Part shown: in pieces, positions 17,401-27,457 of the stretch | Layout: every line of letters begins with the position of its first letter | How positions within the stretch are numbered: position 1 is the stretch's first letter | Source of the DNA: Mycobacterium sp. ST-F2 | GTDB taxonomy: Bacteria > Actinomycetota > Actinomycetes > Mycobacteriales > Mycobacteriaceae | Direction: 5' to 3' | NCBI RefSeq assembly: GCF_001905655.1 | Contig: NZ_JMHT01000051.1 | Span: forward strand, 1 to 54,810 | Length of the DNA stretch: 54,810 nucleotides | Made by a program: the position numbers and the translations under genes | Notes under the pieces: generated by a model | The model's input: the letters and a program-made list of their open reading frames with translations, nothing else | Told to the model about the DNA's origin: nothing | The model's database searches: none

Positions 17401-19338
17401 CAGCTCGTTGAACCGGTCGATCTCGACCTTGCCCTGCCAGATGGCGGTGACCGCGTCGGCGAACCGGGTGGCGATCGCTTCGCGTTCGGCCTCGGGGGCG
17501 TCGACGGTGGAGTGGTGCCGGGAAATCTTGAACTGGTAGATCCACACCGGCATGCCGTCGGCGCGCACGACGTTGAACGGCTGCTCTTCCAGCACGACCA
17601 CGCCCATGGACTGCAGCATCGGCAGCAGCTCACTCAGCGAGGCCGACCGGCCGGCCAGATACCAGGTGAGTTGGGCGGTGCCGTCATCGTCGGGCCCGGC
17701 TTCGGGATAGTCCAGCACCAGTTTGACGCTGTCGTCCTGCAACTGATCGATGATGCTGATGCCCTCGATGGCACCGGTCGGCGTGAACGCCTGCTTGTAC
17801 ACCTCGGGGAATGCCACGGCGTAGTGCTCGGCCTCCGCGCGGGTGATGGTTCCTGGAGTGACGGCGCCGATCAACCGGTCGCCCCAGGTACGGGCGGCCT
17901 CGGTCAGCAGACCTTGAATCCGGGTTTCGTTGGCCACCGAGGTGTCGACACTCCCCGGGCTGGCCGTCTCGCCCAACCGGACCGTGAAATGCACGACGGC
18001 CCAGGGTGACTCACTGACCCGGGCGGTGTACTCGATGCTCTCGCCGCCGAGCTCGCGGACCAGGATGTCCTGCATGGCCAGCCGGACATCGGTCGTGTAC
18101 CGGTCGCGCGGCAGATACACCAGGCACGACACGAAGTGGGACAGCTTGTCTGCACGCAAGAACAGCAACGCCCGCCGGCGCGAACCCAGGTCGATGACGG
18201 ACTTCCCCATCGCGACGAGGTCACGCGCGTTCAGGGAGAACAGCTCGGACCGCGGGATGGTCTGGATGATGTCGAGCATCAGCTGGCCGGGCCGGCTCGG
18301 GTCCCCCTGCGACAGCGCCAGCGCCTCGTTGACGCGGCGCGAGATCAGCGGGATCTCGAGCACATTCGCGTTGCCCGCGGTGACCGTGAACTGCCCGATG
18401 AAGCGGTGCTCACGGGCAGGCCCGTTGGGTCCCGCGCTCTCGCGGACCACCACGATGTACGGGTAGGCGCCGTAGCGCAGGTAGCTGGGCATGGTGGCCT
18501 GCGCGACCGCCAGCAGTTCGTCGTCGCCGGCCAGTGGGGGCAGCACGTCGGTGCGCAGCTTGGCGACGCCCAGCCGGGTCGCCGGGTCCACCTGGGCCTG
18601 CCCGTTCTCCACGGTGCACTGCTGGTAGCCCAGCAGGACGAAGTGGCCGTCGGCCAGCCAGCGCAGCAGCGCCGCCACGTCGCGGCGGTCGTAGCCCGGG
18701 AAGCGGCCGTTGTGGTCGGCGTCGAGCGCGTTGGCCAGTCCGACGAGCGCGGCGTTCATCGCCGGCGTATCGAGCTCCACCGCACGGGTGTCGGTCAGGG
18801 CATGCGGCAGCACTGCCGCCGCATCGGCGACGGCTTGGCCGTCACCCATGGTCGCCAACTGGACGTGAATCCACGTCTCGTCGATGCCGTCGGCCGGTGC
18901 GCTGGGATCACCAGCCGGGCCCATCGCGATGACCTCGCCCGTCGAATCACGCCGCACCCGGAATTCGGGGCTCATGATCGCGGTGTAGGCGACGCCGATG
19001 CGGTGCAGCAGCACCATGACCGAGTCCATCAGCAGCGCGCTGTGGTCGGTCACGATCTGCAGGGCCGGGCCGAAGCGACCGGGCTCGTCGGCGGGGTAGA
19101 TCGCGACCAGCGTCTCCCCCATGGACCGGCGGCGGCCGAGCCGGTAATGCGCGGCCAGCAACTCCGGAGACACCCGCGTCGCCAATGCCATGTCGATCGG
19201 GGCGGTGACCCCACCGTCGGCCGGTGAGCCGTCGTTGGGGCCGCGGTAGGTCAGCAGATACGCCCGTGCGAGACCAGCGTTGCCATCCGCGCCGGCGGAC
19301 TGCGTCGTACAGCTGAGTCCGCCCCGATTTTCCGTCAT
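14479..19338 (-). CDS. gdh: NAD-specific glutamate dehydrogenase, large (L-180) class
   Basis: 1619-aa enzyme that deaminates glutamate to 2-oxoglutarate with NAD+, linking nitrogen and carbon metabolism. Length matches the large-class family. The catalytic core is centred near residues 800-840 (RGGLRWSDRREDFRTEI and VGAKGGF), followed by the NAD domain with GVGDMSGDVFGNGMLLS. The long N-terminal part carries ACT-like regulatory segments. The ATG at 19338 has an AGGAG ribosome-binding site; an ATG 36 bases further upstream does not. Mycobacterial homologues are inhibited by GarA, a known interaction of the family. Confidence 0.95.
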   Translation of the reverse strand: MTENRGGLSCTTQSAGADGNAGLARAYLLTYRGPNDGSPADGGVTAPIDMALATRVSPELLAAHYRLGRRRSMGETLVAIYPADEPGRFGPALQIVTDHSALLMDSVMVLLHRIGVAYTAIMSPEFRVRRDSTGEVIAMGPAGDPSAPADGIDETWIHVQLATMGDGQAVADAAAVLPHALTDTRAVELDTPAMNAALVGLANALDADHNGRFPGYDRRDVAALLRWLADGHFVLLGYQQCTVENGQAQVDPATRLGVAKLRTDVLPPLAGDDELLAVAQATMPSYLRYGAYPYIVVVRESAGPNGPAREHRFIGQFTVTAGNANVLEIPLISRRVNEALALSQGDPSRPGQLMLDIIQTIPRSELFSLNARDLVAMGKSVIDLGSRRRALLFLRADKLSHFVSCLVYLPRDRYTTDVRLAMQDILVRELGGESIEYTARVSESPWAVVHFTVRLGETASPGSVDTSVANETRIQGLLTEAARTWGDRLIGAVTPGTITRAEAEHYAVAFPEVYKQAFTPTGAIEGISIIDQLQDDSVKLVLDYPEAGPDDDGTAQLTWYLAGRSASLSELLPMLQSMGVVVLEEQPFNVVRADGMPVWIYQFKISRHHSTVDAPEAEREAIATRFADAVTAIWQGKVEIDRFNELVLGAGLTWQQVTILRAYAKYLRQAGFPYSQYHIETVLRDNPRTAKSLVELFEAVFDPAGGDAVDRAQTAAAAVAADIDALVSLDTDRVLRAFAALVQATLRTNYYVTAEGSARQRNALSFKLNPQLIDELPLPRPKYEIFVYSPRVEGVHLRFGNVARGGLRWSDRREDFRTEILGLVKAQAVKNAVIVPVGAKGGFVLKSPPALTGDPATDRDALRNEGVACYRLFIAGLLDVTDNVETATGAIVPPAQVVRRDGDDAYLVVAADKGTATFSDIANDVAKSYGFWLGDAFASGGSVGYDHKAMGITAKGAWESVKRHFREMGHDTQTQDFTVVGVGDMSGDVFGNGMLLSKHIRVVAAFDHRHIFLDPNPDSARSWVERDRMFKLPRSSWDDYDKSLISEGGGVYSREQKSIPISPQVREVLGLAADVTELTPPALMKSILLAPVDLFWNGGIGTYIKAETESDADVGDRANDSIRVNGNQVRAKVVGEGGNLGVTQRGRIEFDLAGGHINTDAMDNSAGVDCSDHEVNIKILVDALVTAGKVAAAERTNLLMSMTDEVGRLVLADNMSQNDLMGTSRANAASLLPVHASQIRDLSLERGLNRELEALPSDKEIRRRMETGLGLTSPELATLMAHVKLALKEDVLASDLPDQEVFAGRLPDYFPEELRDRFGADIRSHQLRREIITTMLVNDLVDTAGITYAYRVAEDVGVGPVDAVRSYVAVDKIFRVGEVWRNIRAAGLAGVPVDVTDRMTLDLRRLIDRAGRWLLNYRPQPLAVGAEANRFAAKVAALTPQMAQWLRGDDKAIAETDAAQFLAAGVSQELAYMVATGLYQYSLLDVIDIADIAERDPAEVADTYFALTDHLGIDNLLTAVSELSRNDRWHSLARLAIRDDIYGSIRALCIDVMAVGEPDETGEQKIHEWASTNSSRVTRARRTLTEILGDEVRDLATLSVAARQLRSMTTRTTGTGNQG

Positions 19339-19393
19339 CCGACTTGCTCCTGACGTCGCGCCGTCGTGCCCCAATCGGCACGTACGTGCGACG

Positions 19394-21067
<1,674 letters not shown>

Positions 21068-21200
21068 GCCGTCGTCATGCCTTTCGTTGGCTGTTCGTCG
21101 TAGCGTTCTCGTAGCGCGAGCCCCGGCTCCTGGATCTGGCGCGGTCCCGCGAAAACTCGCTGCCCATCCTAGGCAAGCCGCCAAATCGCCCGATGGCGCG

Positions 21201-21232
21201 GTCGGGGCGCCCGCCGCGTGGGGCGCCCCGAC
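21201..21232 (-). terminator. Terminator hairpin after the ssb-like gene
   Basis: 12-bp perfect arms (GTCGGGGCGCCC and complement) with an 8-base loop, 8 bp after the stop of the ssb-like gene. No T-tract. Confidence 0.6.
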
Positions 21233-21239
21233 ATTTGCC

Positions 21240-21677
21240 CTACGCCGACAGCACCAGCGCGTCCGAGTTCTCGGTCTCGGGCGGCTCCGAGGCCACCTGG
21301 GGCTGCTCCAATTCGATGGGGCTGGGCCGCCGGGGATCGATCTTGACCTGGCAACGCGCCATGTCCGCACCGACGGATGTCGCCCTCACCTCCATCGATG
21401 ACCGGCGGTTGCCCTCCTTGTCCAGGTACTCGTTGGTGAAGATGTAGCCGACGACCACCACCGGGTCGCCTTTGAACAACCGGCCCGCCACCCCGTCGGC
21501 CAGCCGGCCCCAGCAGTTGACCGTGACGTACAGCGAGTTGCCCGGCTCCCAGCCGTCGTCGGTCTTCTTCCGCGAATTGCTCGCCATCCGGAACGTCGCG
21601 AGGTTGCTCTCCCCGGCCCGACGCGCGACGACGTCGGTGATCACGTTGCCGACCACGGTGAAGGGTGTCTCGAACAT
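21240..21677 (-). CDS. Single-stranded DNA-binding protein, paralogous type (Rv2478c-like)
   Basis: 145-aa OB-fold protein: starts MFETPFTVVGNVITDVV, then NLATFRMASNSR, SLYVTVNCWGRLADGVAGRLFKGDPVVVVG. The acidic tail is short and lacks the usual DDDIPF-type end, so this is the second mycobacterial SSB rather than the replicative one. The ATG at 21677 has GGAG in front; an ATG four codons earlier does not. It stands alone between two terminators. Confidence 0.88.
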   Translation of the reverse strand: MFETPFTVVGNVITDVVARRAGESNLATFRMASNSRKKTDDGWEPGNSLYVTVNCWGRLADGVAGRLFKGDPVVVVGYIFTNEYLDKEGNRRSSMEVRATSVGADMARCQVKIDPRRPSPIELEQPQVASEPPETENSDALVLSA

Positions 21678-21760
21678 GTGCTTCTCCATCCATCCATTTC
21701 GGTGTTGCCGGCGTTCTCGCCGGCCTGTGCGTCCATTGACCCGTCAGGCACCGACAAAAG

Positions 21761-21791
21761 AACCGGCGCCGCCCTCGGGGCGGCGCCGGTT
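21761..21791 (-). terminator. Intrinsic terminator after plsB2
   Basis: 14-bp perfect arms (AACCGGCGCCGCCC and complement) with a 3-base TCG loop. Read on the minus strand it is followed by CTTTTGT, giving a classical stem plus T-rich tail 54 bp after the plsB2 stop. Confidence 0.75.
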
Positions 21792-21844
21792 GTGGATGAA
21801 TCGCGAACTGTGGATAACCCGGGGTGGGACTCACCCGGCCCGGG

Positions 21845-24202
21845 TCACTCCGCCTCGATCGCCTTCTTGGACTTGCGCCGCTGCAACTCGCGGACGTCGA
21901 ACTTGATCCAGCCGATCGAGTCGACGGTCGCCATGTCCGCCAGGATCGCCCGCAGCTCGGCCAGGAATGCGGTGCGCCGCTCCTCCAGGTCGGGTGCCGC
22001 CTCCAGCAGCTTCTGGTCGGCCACCACCTGCCGCGCCGTCGTGAACAGCAGCGCCGACACCGACTCGTTGCTGCGAATCCGGCCCTGCGCGACGTACTGC
22101 CGGCCGACGCCGAGCGCCCTCTTGGTCAGGTCCTTCTCACTGATGTCGGGCGGCGTGCCACGCAACACGTCGGCGACCAGTTCGTAGGCCTCCAGGAACG
22201 GCCGCAGCATGGCCCCGGCGATGATCGGCCGTTTGGCCCGCAGCATCGCGTAGATGGCCTCGCCGCCCTCGGCCAGCTGCTGCTCACAGTTGTCCTGCCA
22301 CGACATCTCTTCCAGGATGTGCTCGCGGAACGACGCCGAGTCGGCGAAGTAGAACTCGAACTTGAGCAGGTCGCGCAGCCGCATCACCTGGGCCCAGAAC
22401 GCCCCGACCGGATCGGACTCCGCCTTGGCGGCGTGTGCCATGGCCAGCTCGACGATGGCGGTCTCCAGGAACGCGTCGATGGTCGTGTTGCGGTAGAACG
22501 CCGCCTCGTGCTCGTTCTCCGGCGCGATGAACCAGACCGGCTGGCGGCCGCTGTCCACCGCGGTCACCGGATGCCCGCCGGACATGGCGTCGAGCGTGGC
22601 CCGGACCCCCTCGGGGGTGCGGAGCCGCAGAACCGAGTTGGTCATCGGAATCTTCTTGCGCTCAAGGTAATCCAGCGCATCCTGCAGGGTGTGGTGCAAC
22701 TGGTCGAGCGTCAGCGCCAGCCCGCGGGTGGTCAGCAGCAGTGCCGACACCAGAGCCGTGGCATTGATGGGCGTGGCCCGCAGGATGCGCCACGCCACCT
22801 CGAAAGCCATCTTCTGCAGCGCAAGGCGTTTGAGCGCGGGATCGGTGGCCACCGGACCGTCCGGAGGCCCCAGCTGTTCCCGCATCGACACCGCTTTGGG
22901 GAACCGCACATAGATCTTGCCGAAGTTCCGGTCGCCCTGTGCCTTGATGTAGTGGTACAGCCAGCTCAGGCCTTCGGGGGTCTTCTCACCGCCGCGGGCG
23001 TACGCGGCGTACTCGGCCGTCTCGTGCAACTGGTCGAAACTGATGGAGACGGGCTGCAGCAGGATGTCCTCGCTGCGGCCGTCGAGGTAGGCGTCGGCGA
23101 CGTACGCCAGCAGACCGAGCTTGGGCGGCAACATCTTTCCGGTCCGGGAGCGCGTGCCTTCGATGGACCAGTTGAGATTGAAGCGCTTCTCCACGATGTA
23201 CCCGACGTACTCCTTGAGGACGTACTTGTACAACGGGTCGCCGGCGATGTTGCGCCGGATGAAGATGACGCCGGAGTGCCGGAAGATCGGCCCCATCAGA
23301 CCGAACGCCAGGTTGATGCCGGCGAAGGTGTGCACCGGCGGCAGGCGGTTCTCCTGCATCGCCACCGGGACGATCACGCCGTCGAGGTACGACCGGTGCG
23401 AGAACAGCAGCACGGCGGGGTGCAGCTCCAGCGCGTGCCGCATCGACTCGACCTGCTCGCGGTCGTAGTCCACGTTGGGGTCGAAACCCCGGCTGAAGAT
23501 CGCGCGCCCGATCTTGGGGATGAAGTCGACGGAGAACCGGCTCCAGCCCGTCGACAGCTCGTCGAGCATCTCGCCGGCCTTCTCGACCGTCGCGCCCGGG
23601 ATCTTCTCCAGGCCCTCCCGGAACCGGGCCGATGCCAGCACCTCGGGCTTGACCAGCCGGGGTGACTTGTATTCGGGCCCGAGCAGCCGCAACTCCACCC
23701 GCTCGATGGCGAGCTGTGCGCGGCGCAGCACGAATCGCGCGAATTCCCTTGGGTTTTCGGCGGTCGTGGTGTCTTTCCACTGCTGCCGCAGCTGGCCCAC
23801 CGTGGCGGGCTCACCGGCCACCACCCGGGCCCGCAGCGGGTCCTTGCGCAGGATGCGGCGCTGCAGCAGCTCCGGCGGCCGGTACCGGTCGCGGCCGGAG
23901 ATCAGCGAGACGATCTTGGAGCGCGTCGGCAGACCGGCGGGCACCCAGAACACTCGAACGGGAACCACCGAACGGCTTTCGTCGGCGCCGAGCAGTTCCA
24001 CCAGCCGGGCCAGCGTGCCGGGCGACGGCTCGCCCTCGGTCGGCAGCCGGAGCACCTCGAGGCGGGTATCCGGATGCTGCTTGCGTTGATGGGCCAGCCA
24101 GTCGTTGAGCAGGTCCCACTCGGCCGCGGAGCCGACCGCGGTCAGCACCAGCGCGTCGTCCGTCGGGTCGAAGCTGGCGAGGTCGTCAGCGGTGTGCTTC
24201 AC
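21845..24202 (-). CDS. plsB2: Glycerol-3-phosphate 1-O-acyltransferase
   Basis: 785-aa membrane-associated acyltransferase that makes lysophosphatidic acid, the first step of phospholipid and triacylglycerol synthesis. The catalytic HxxxxD motif is in LFSHRSYLDGV near residue 265, followed by family segments INLAFG, FIRRN and SIEGTRSRTGK. The GTG at 24202 overlaps the plsC stop as GTGA, so the genes are translationally coupled. Matches Rv2482c in length and position. Confidence 0.95.
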   Translation of the reverse strand: MKHTADDLASFDPTDDALVLTAVGSAAEWDLLNDWLAHQRKQHPDTRLEVLRLPTEGEPSPGTLARLVELLGADESRSVVPVRVFWVPAGLPTRSKIVSLISGRDRYRPPELLQRRILRKDPLRARVVAGEPATVGQLRQQWKDTTTAENPREFARFVLRRAQLAIERVELRLLGPEYKSPRLVKPEVLASARFREGLEKIPGATVEKAGEMLDELSTGWSRFSVDFIPKIGRAIFSRGFDPNVDYDREQVESMRHALELHPAVLLFSHRSYLDGVIVPVAMQENRLPPVHTFAGINLAFGLMGPIFRHSGVIFIRRNIAGDPLYKYVLKEYVGYIVEKRFNLNWSIEGTRSRTGKMLPPKLGLLAYVADAYLDGRSEDILLQPVSISFDQLHETAEYAAYARGGEKTPEGLSWLYHYIKAQGDRNFGKIYVRFPKAVSMREQLGPPDGPVATDPALKRLALQKMAFEVAWRILRATPINATALVSALLLTTRGLALTLDQLHHTLQDALDYLERKKIPMTNSVLRLRTPEGVRATLDAMSGGHPVTAVDSGRQPVWFIAPENEHEAAFYRNTTIDAFLETAIVELAMAHAAKAESDPVGAFWAQVMRLRDLLKFEFYFADSASFREHILEEMSWQDNCEQQLAEGGEAIYAMLRAKRPIIAGAMLRPFLEAYELVADVLRGTPPDISEKDLTKRALGVGRQYVAQGRIRSNESVSALLFTTARQVVADQKLLEAAPDLEERRTAFLAELRAILADMATVDSIGWIKFDVRELQRRKSKKAIEAE

Positions 24203-25776
24203 CGTCGGCCCTTGGCGCTGCGCGGCGCATCGCCGCTGCCGTCGGGCGCGTCCCCGGGTTCGGCCGGTGCCGCCGACCGGTGGTACAGCGGGTTGTCGGG
24301 CACGCTGTCGTGCGGCCATTTTCGGAGGGTGTCGAGATAGAGCTGACGCACTTCCGCGATGCGCTCCGACAGATCGTCGAGCGTCCAGTCCTCGACCGAG
24401 ATCGGCGGGTAGACGACGACGTCGACCTTGCCCGCGTGGAAGGTCGACGAATCGCGCGCGGCGATCACCTCCGCGTTGCGGATCACGATCGGCACGACGG
24501 GGATACCGGCGGCCATGGCCATCCGGAACGGCCCCTTCTTGAACTCGCCGACCTCGGTGGTGTCCAGGCGGGTGCCCTCGGGTGCGATCAGGATCGAAAG
24601 GCCTTTACGGGCAAGCTCTTCCATCTTGTGCAGGCTCTCGATGGCCGAGGCGGGATCATCGCGGTCGATGAACGCGGCGTCCATCACCTTGCCGATGGTG
24701 CCCATGATCGGGTTGCTCTCGAGCTCCTTTTTGCCCACCGAGGTGAAGTTGTCGCTCACCAGCGCGCCGGCGATCATCGGGTCGGCCTGGTTGCGGTGGT
24801 TGAAGATGAACACCGCGGGCCGTTGCGCCCGCAGGTTCTCCGCGCCGAGCACGTTGAGGTCGATGCCGAGCGTCGCCATCAGCGCCTTGCTCCACGCCGA
24901 CGTGAAGAAGTTGACGCCCGTGCGCCGGTTGCCGGTCAACAGACCGAGCCCCAGGGCGCCGGCGGCGACCGGTGCCAGCGAGGCGATGCCGGCAAAGGTC
25001 CGCAGCTGCGCGATGGGGCTGCTGCCGCTGCGGCTGGAGAACTTCAGCACCGGCCAACCACGTTTGGCGGCAACCGATTCGAGCTTGGCCGCCGGGTTGG
25101 TGGGCCGCGGATTACCGACCAGGTACATCAGGGCGACGTCTTCGTCACCGTCGGCGTAGAAGTAACTCTTCGCCAGGTCGACACCGTTGTTCGCCGCGAA
25201 ATGCTGTGCGGCGTTGGCCTTTCCGGGCCCCCACAGCACCGGCGTGACCACCTCACCGGTGATGAGGCCGTTCTCGTCCGTCTCGAATTTGTTGCACAGC
25301 ACGTTCTTGATGCCGAGGAAGTTCGCCACCGGTTCCACCTGGACCGTCAGCGCCGACGAGCTCAGCACGACGGTGTGCCCGCGCGCCTGGTGCGCGCGGA
25401 CGAGTTCGCGCATCTCGGGATAAATCCGCTTCTTGATGTGCTGGATGAACAACCGCTCGCCCAACTCGTCGAGGTCGCTGAGCGAATTGCCGTTCAGCAT
25501 CCGCGCGCCCCGGCCGATCAGGTCCTCGAACTCGGCGCGGCCCAGTTGGTGGTTCACGGCGGCCTGCACCATGCCGATGAATTCACCGACGCCCATCTGG
25601 CGGCGGCGCAACCGGTCCTGCGTCATGATCACGCCGGTGAACCCGGCCACCAGGGTGCCGTCCATGTCGAAGAACGCGCCGACCTCCGGCCCTTCGGGGC
25701 TGGCCAGAATCTCCGCCACCGAGCCCGGCAGCCGGGCGTTGCGGAACTCGCCCGCGTAGTCGTCGTCCGAACTCAT
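24199..25776 (-). CDS. plsC: Bifunctional HAD-IB phosphatase / 1-acylglycerol-3-phosphate acyltransferase
   Basis: 525-aa fusion. The N-terminal HAD-IB domain (residues about 25-260) has FDMDGTLV, SSSALTVQVEP and the DGDEDVALM acid motif, as in phosphoserine phosphatase-like lipid phosphatases. The C-terminal PlsC domain has NHRNQADP near residue 325 and APEGTR. Together they could acylate lysophosphatidic acid and dephosphorylate a product, feeding diacylglycerol to the WS/DGAT encoded just upstream. It overlaps both neighbours by four bases. Confidence 0.92.
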   Translation of the reverse strand: MSSDDDYAGEFRNARLPGSVAEILASPEGPEVGAFFDMDGTLVAGFTGVIMTQDRLRRRQMGVGEFIGMVQAAVNHQLGRAEFEDLIGRGARMLNGNSLSDLDELGERLFIQHIKKRIYPEMRELVRAHQARGHTVVLSSSALTVQVEPVANFLGIKNVLCNKFETDENGLITGEVVTPVLWGPGKANAAQHFAANNGVDLAKSYFYADGDEDVALMYLVGNPRPTNPAAKLESVAAKRGWPVLKFSSRSGSSPIAQLRTFAGIASLAPVAAGALGLGLLTGNRRTGVNFFTSAWSKALMATLGIDLNVLGAENLRAQRPAVFIFNHRNQADPMIAGALVSDNFTSVGKKELESNPIMGTIGKVMDAAFIDRDDPASAIESLHKMEELARKGLSILIAPEGTRLDTTEVGEFKKGPFRMAMAAGIPVVPIVIRNAEVIAARDSSTFHAGKVDVVVYPPISVEDWTLDDLSERIAEVRQLYLDTLRKWPHDSVPDNPLYHRSAAPAEPGDAPDGSGDAPRSAKGRR

Positions 25777-27254
25777 TGTGCGGCACCCCCGTTCACTGCC
25801 GACTCGGCCTGTTCGTCTGACAACTCGAACGACGCCGGAATGGCTCGGCCGTCCCCGCCGAGGGCCAGCACCTCGTTGAATCCGTCGAGCAGGCAGCGGG
25901 CCCACAGCTCGGGATCATTGATGGATGCCCGATCGTAGCGGGTGCTGATGGTGACCCAGCCGCTGCGGGAGATGAGCACCGCCATCATCGCGACGCCGGG
26001 CAGCGGACCGATTCCGTAGTGCCGCAACACTTTTGCGCCCGCGATGTACGTGTCGACCGGAGGACCGGGCACGTTGCTGGCCTGCACATCGGAATTGACC
26101 ACCGAACCGGCCATGGATTCCAGCAGCGGATCCGGCACCAGGTTCAGCAGCGGCGCGACGACGCCCACGACCTCGATGGCGCGCTCCTCGCGCTTGCGGG
26201 TCATCTGCGCGCGCACCTTCTGAATGCGCTTGCGCGGGTCGACGACGCCGATGGGGGCGGCGATGTTCACGCCGGCAAATCTGTTGCCACCAGCGGGGTC
26301 CGAGTCGGAGCGCACGTTCACCGGCACCGCCATGGGAAGCGACGCCACCGGGATGCCCTTGGCCTCGTGGTAGCGGCGCAGCGCGCCGCACAGCGCGGCG
26401 AGGTACGCATCGTTGATGGAGCCCTCGGCGGCCTTGGAGGCCTTGTGCAGATCGCTGAACTTGATGTCGATCGCCTCGCTGCGCGACGCCAGACCACGGC
26501 GCCGCAGCACCGGCGACGGCGGCGCCGCGGGCGTCATGACCCGCCGGCTCGAGCGGACGTAGTCGACCACCCCGCCGACCGCGTCGGCCGGATCCCGCAC
26601 CATGCGCCCGAGCAGCCCCGCCGCGCCGCGGGTCACATCGAGCACGTTGTTGGCGATGCCCTTCGGCAACGCGTTGATGCCTTGGCGCGCAAGGTCGTTC
26701 GGCGACAGATCTTCAGGGATCGGCAACGGCGCCGATGGCCGCGGCGCGGGATCCCGCTCGAGGTCGTAGAGGTTCGCGAACATCTCCATGCTGCCGACAC
26801 CGTCGGTGACGGCGTGGCTCATGTGCACGATGTTGGCGGCACCACCGCCCGGCAGCCCTTCGACCAACGTGGCCGTCCACAGCGGACGGGAGATGTCGAG
26901 CGGCGACTGCAGCGCCAGCTCGGCGAAATCGAAGACCTCGCGCAGCGTGCCCGCGCCCGGGGCACGCACGCGGCGCACGTGAAAATCCAGATTGAAGTCG
27001 GGATCGACGACCCAGCGCGCCGCCGCCGTCGGCAGGCTCGGCATCACGACCTTCTGCCGCAGGCGGATGGCCTTGCGGGACGCCTGCTCGAACCGCGCGC
27101 GGTACCGCTCCCAGTCCGGCGTGACGTCCAGCAGTTCGACGCCCATGATGCCGGACCGCGTGCGGGGATTGGCCTCCCCGCGATGCATCAACTGATCAAC
27201 CGCACTCAACTCTTCGGGCAACCCGGCCGTGTCAAAGTCCGGCACGTCGCTCAT
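25773..27254 (-). CDS. Wax ester synthase / diacylglycerol acyltransferase (Rv2484c-like)
   Basis: 493-aa WS/DGAT that would transfer an acyl group from acyl-CoA to diacylglycerol or a fatty alcohol. The N-terminal LSAVDQLMHRGE and C-terminal NVPGPP segments are typical. The active-site motif HHxxxDG reads SHAVTDG near residue 145: the second, catalytic His is kept but the first is Ser. The ATG at 27254 follows GGAGGAGAG. First gene of a tightly overlapping WS/DGAT-plsC-plsB2 operon, a compact pathway for acylglycerol assembly. Confidence 0.9.
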   Translation of the reverse strand: MSDVPDFDTAGLPEELSAVDQLMHRGEANPRTRSGIMGVELLDVTPDWERYRARFEQASRKAIRLRQKVVMPSLPTAAARWVVDPDFNLDFHVRRVRAPGAGTLREVFDFAELALQSPLDISRPLWTATLVEGLPGGGAANIVHMSHAVTDGVGSMEMFANLYDLERDPAPRPSAPLPIPEDLSPNDLARQGINALPKGIANNVLDVTRGAAGLLGRMVRDPADAVGGVVDYVRSSRRVMTPAAPPSPVLRRRGLASRSEAIDIKFSDLHKASKAAEGSINDAYLAALCGALRRYHEAKGIPVASLPMAVPVNVRSDSDPAGGNRFAGVNIAAPIGVVDPRKRIQKVRAQMTRKREERAIEVVGVVAPLLNLVPDPLLESMAGSVVNSDVQASNVPGPPVDTYIAGAKVLRHYGIGPLPGVAMMAVLISRSGWVTISTRYDRASINDPELWARCLLDGFNEVLALGGDGRAIPASFELSDEQAESAVNGGAAQ

Positions 27255-27367
27255 GGCTGTCGCTCTCCTCCGTCGTTGCCCAGCGCTGGACCCTAACGCT
27301 AGTCCGCCGCCGGACACAGCGCGGGCAATCCGGCTGTTGCCATGGCCACTGCGCGGAGGCGTCGGGA

Positions 27368-27373
27368 TAGACT
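27368..27373 (+). promoter_or_regulatory. -10 hexamer (TAGACT) of tRNA-Arg
   Basis: TANNNT motif 11 bases before the tRNA 5' end. No convincing -35. Confidence 0.4.
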
Positions 27374-27384
27374 TCCTCCGCATT

Positions 27385-27457
27385 GCCCCCGTGGCGCAAC
27401 GGATAGCGCAGCGGATTTCTACTCCGTAGGTTGCAGGTTCGAATCCTGTCGGGGGCG
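27385..27457 (+). tRNA. tRNA-Arg (anticodon TCT)
   Basis: Cloverleaf by eye: acceptor GCCCCCG pairs with CGGGGGC, D-arm GCGCAACGGATAGCGC, anticodon loop TTTCTAC giving TCT (reads AGA), and T-loop GGTTCGAATCC. CCA is not encoded. The end overlaps the antisense 3' end of the BrkB-like gene. Confidence 0.93.

Noticed and set aside
15634..18009. 791-codon open frame on the plus strand opposite gdh
   Set aside because: Antisense shadow of a confirmed large gene in high-GC DNA; its sequence is rich in R, G, H and V with no domain.
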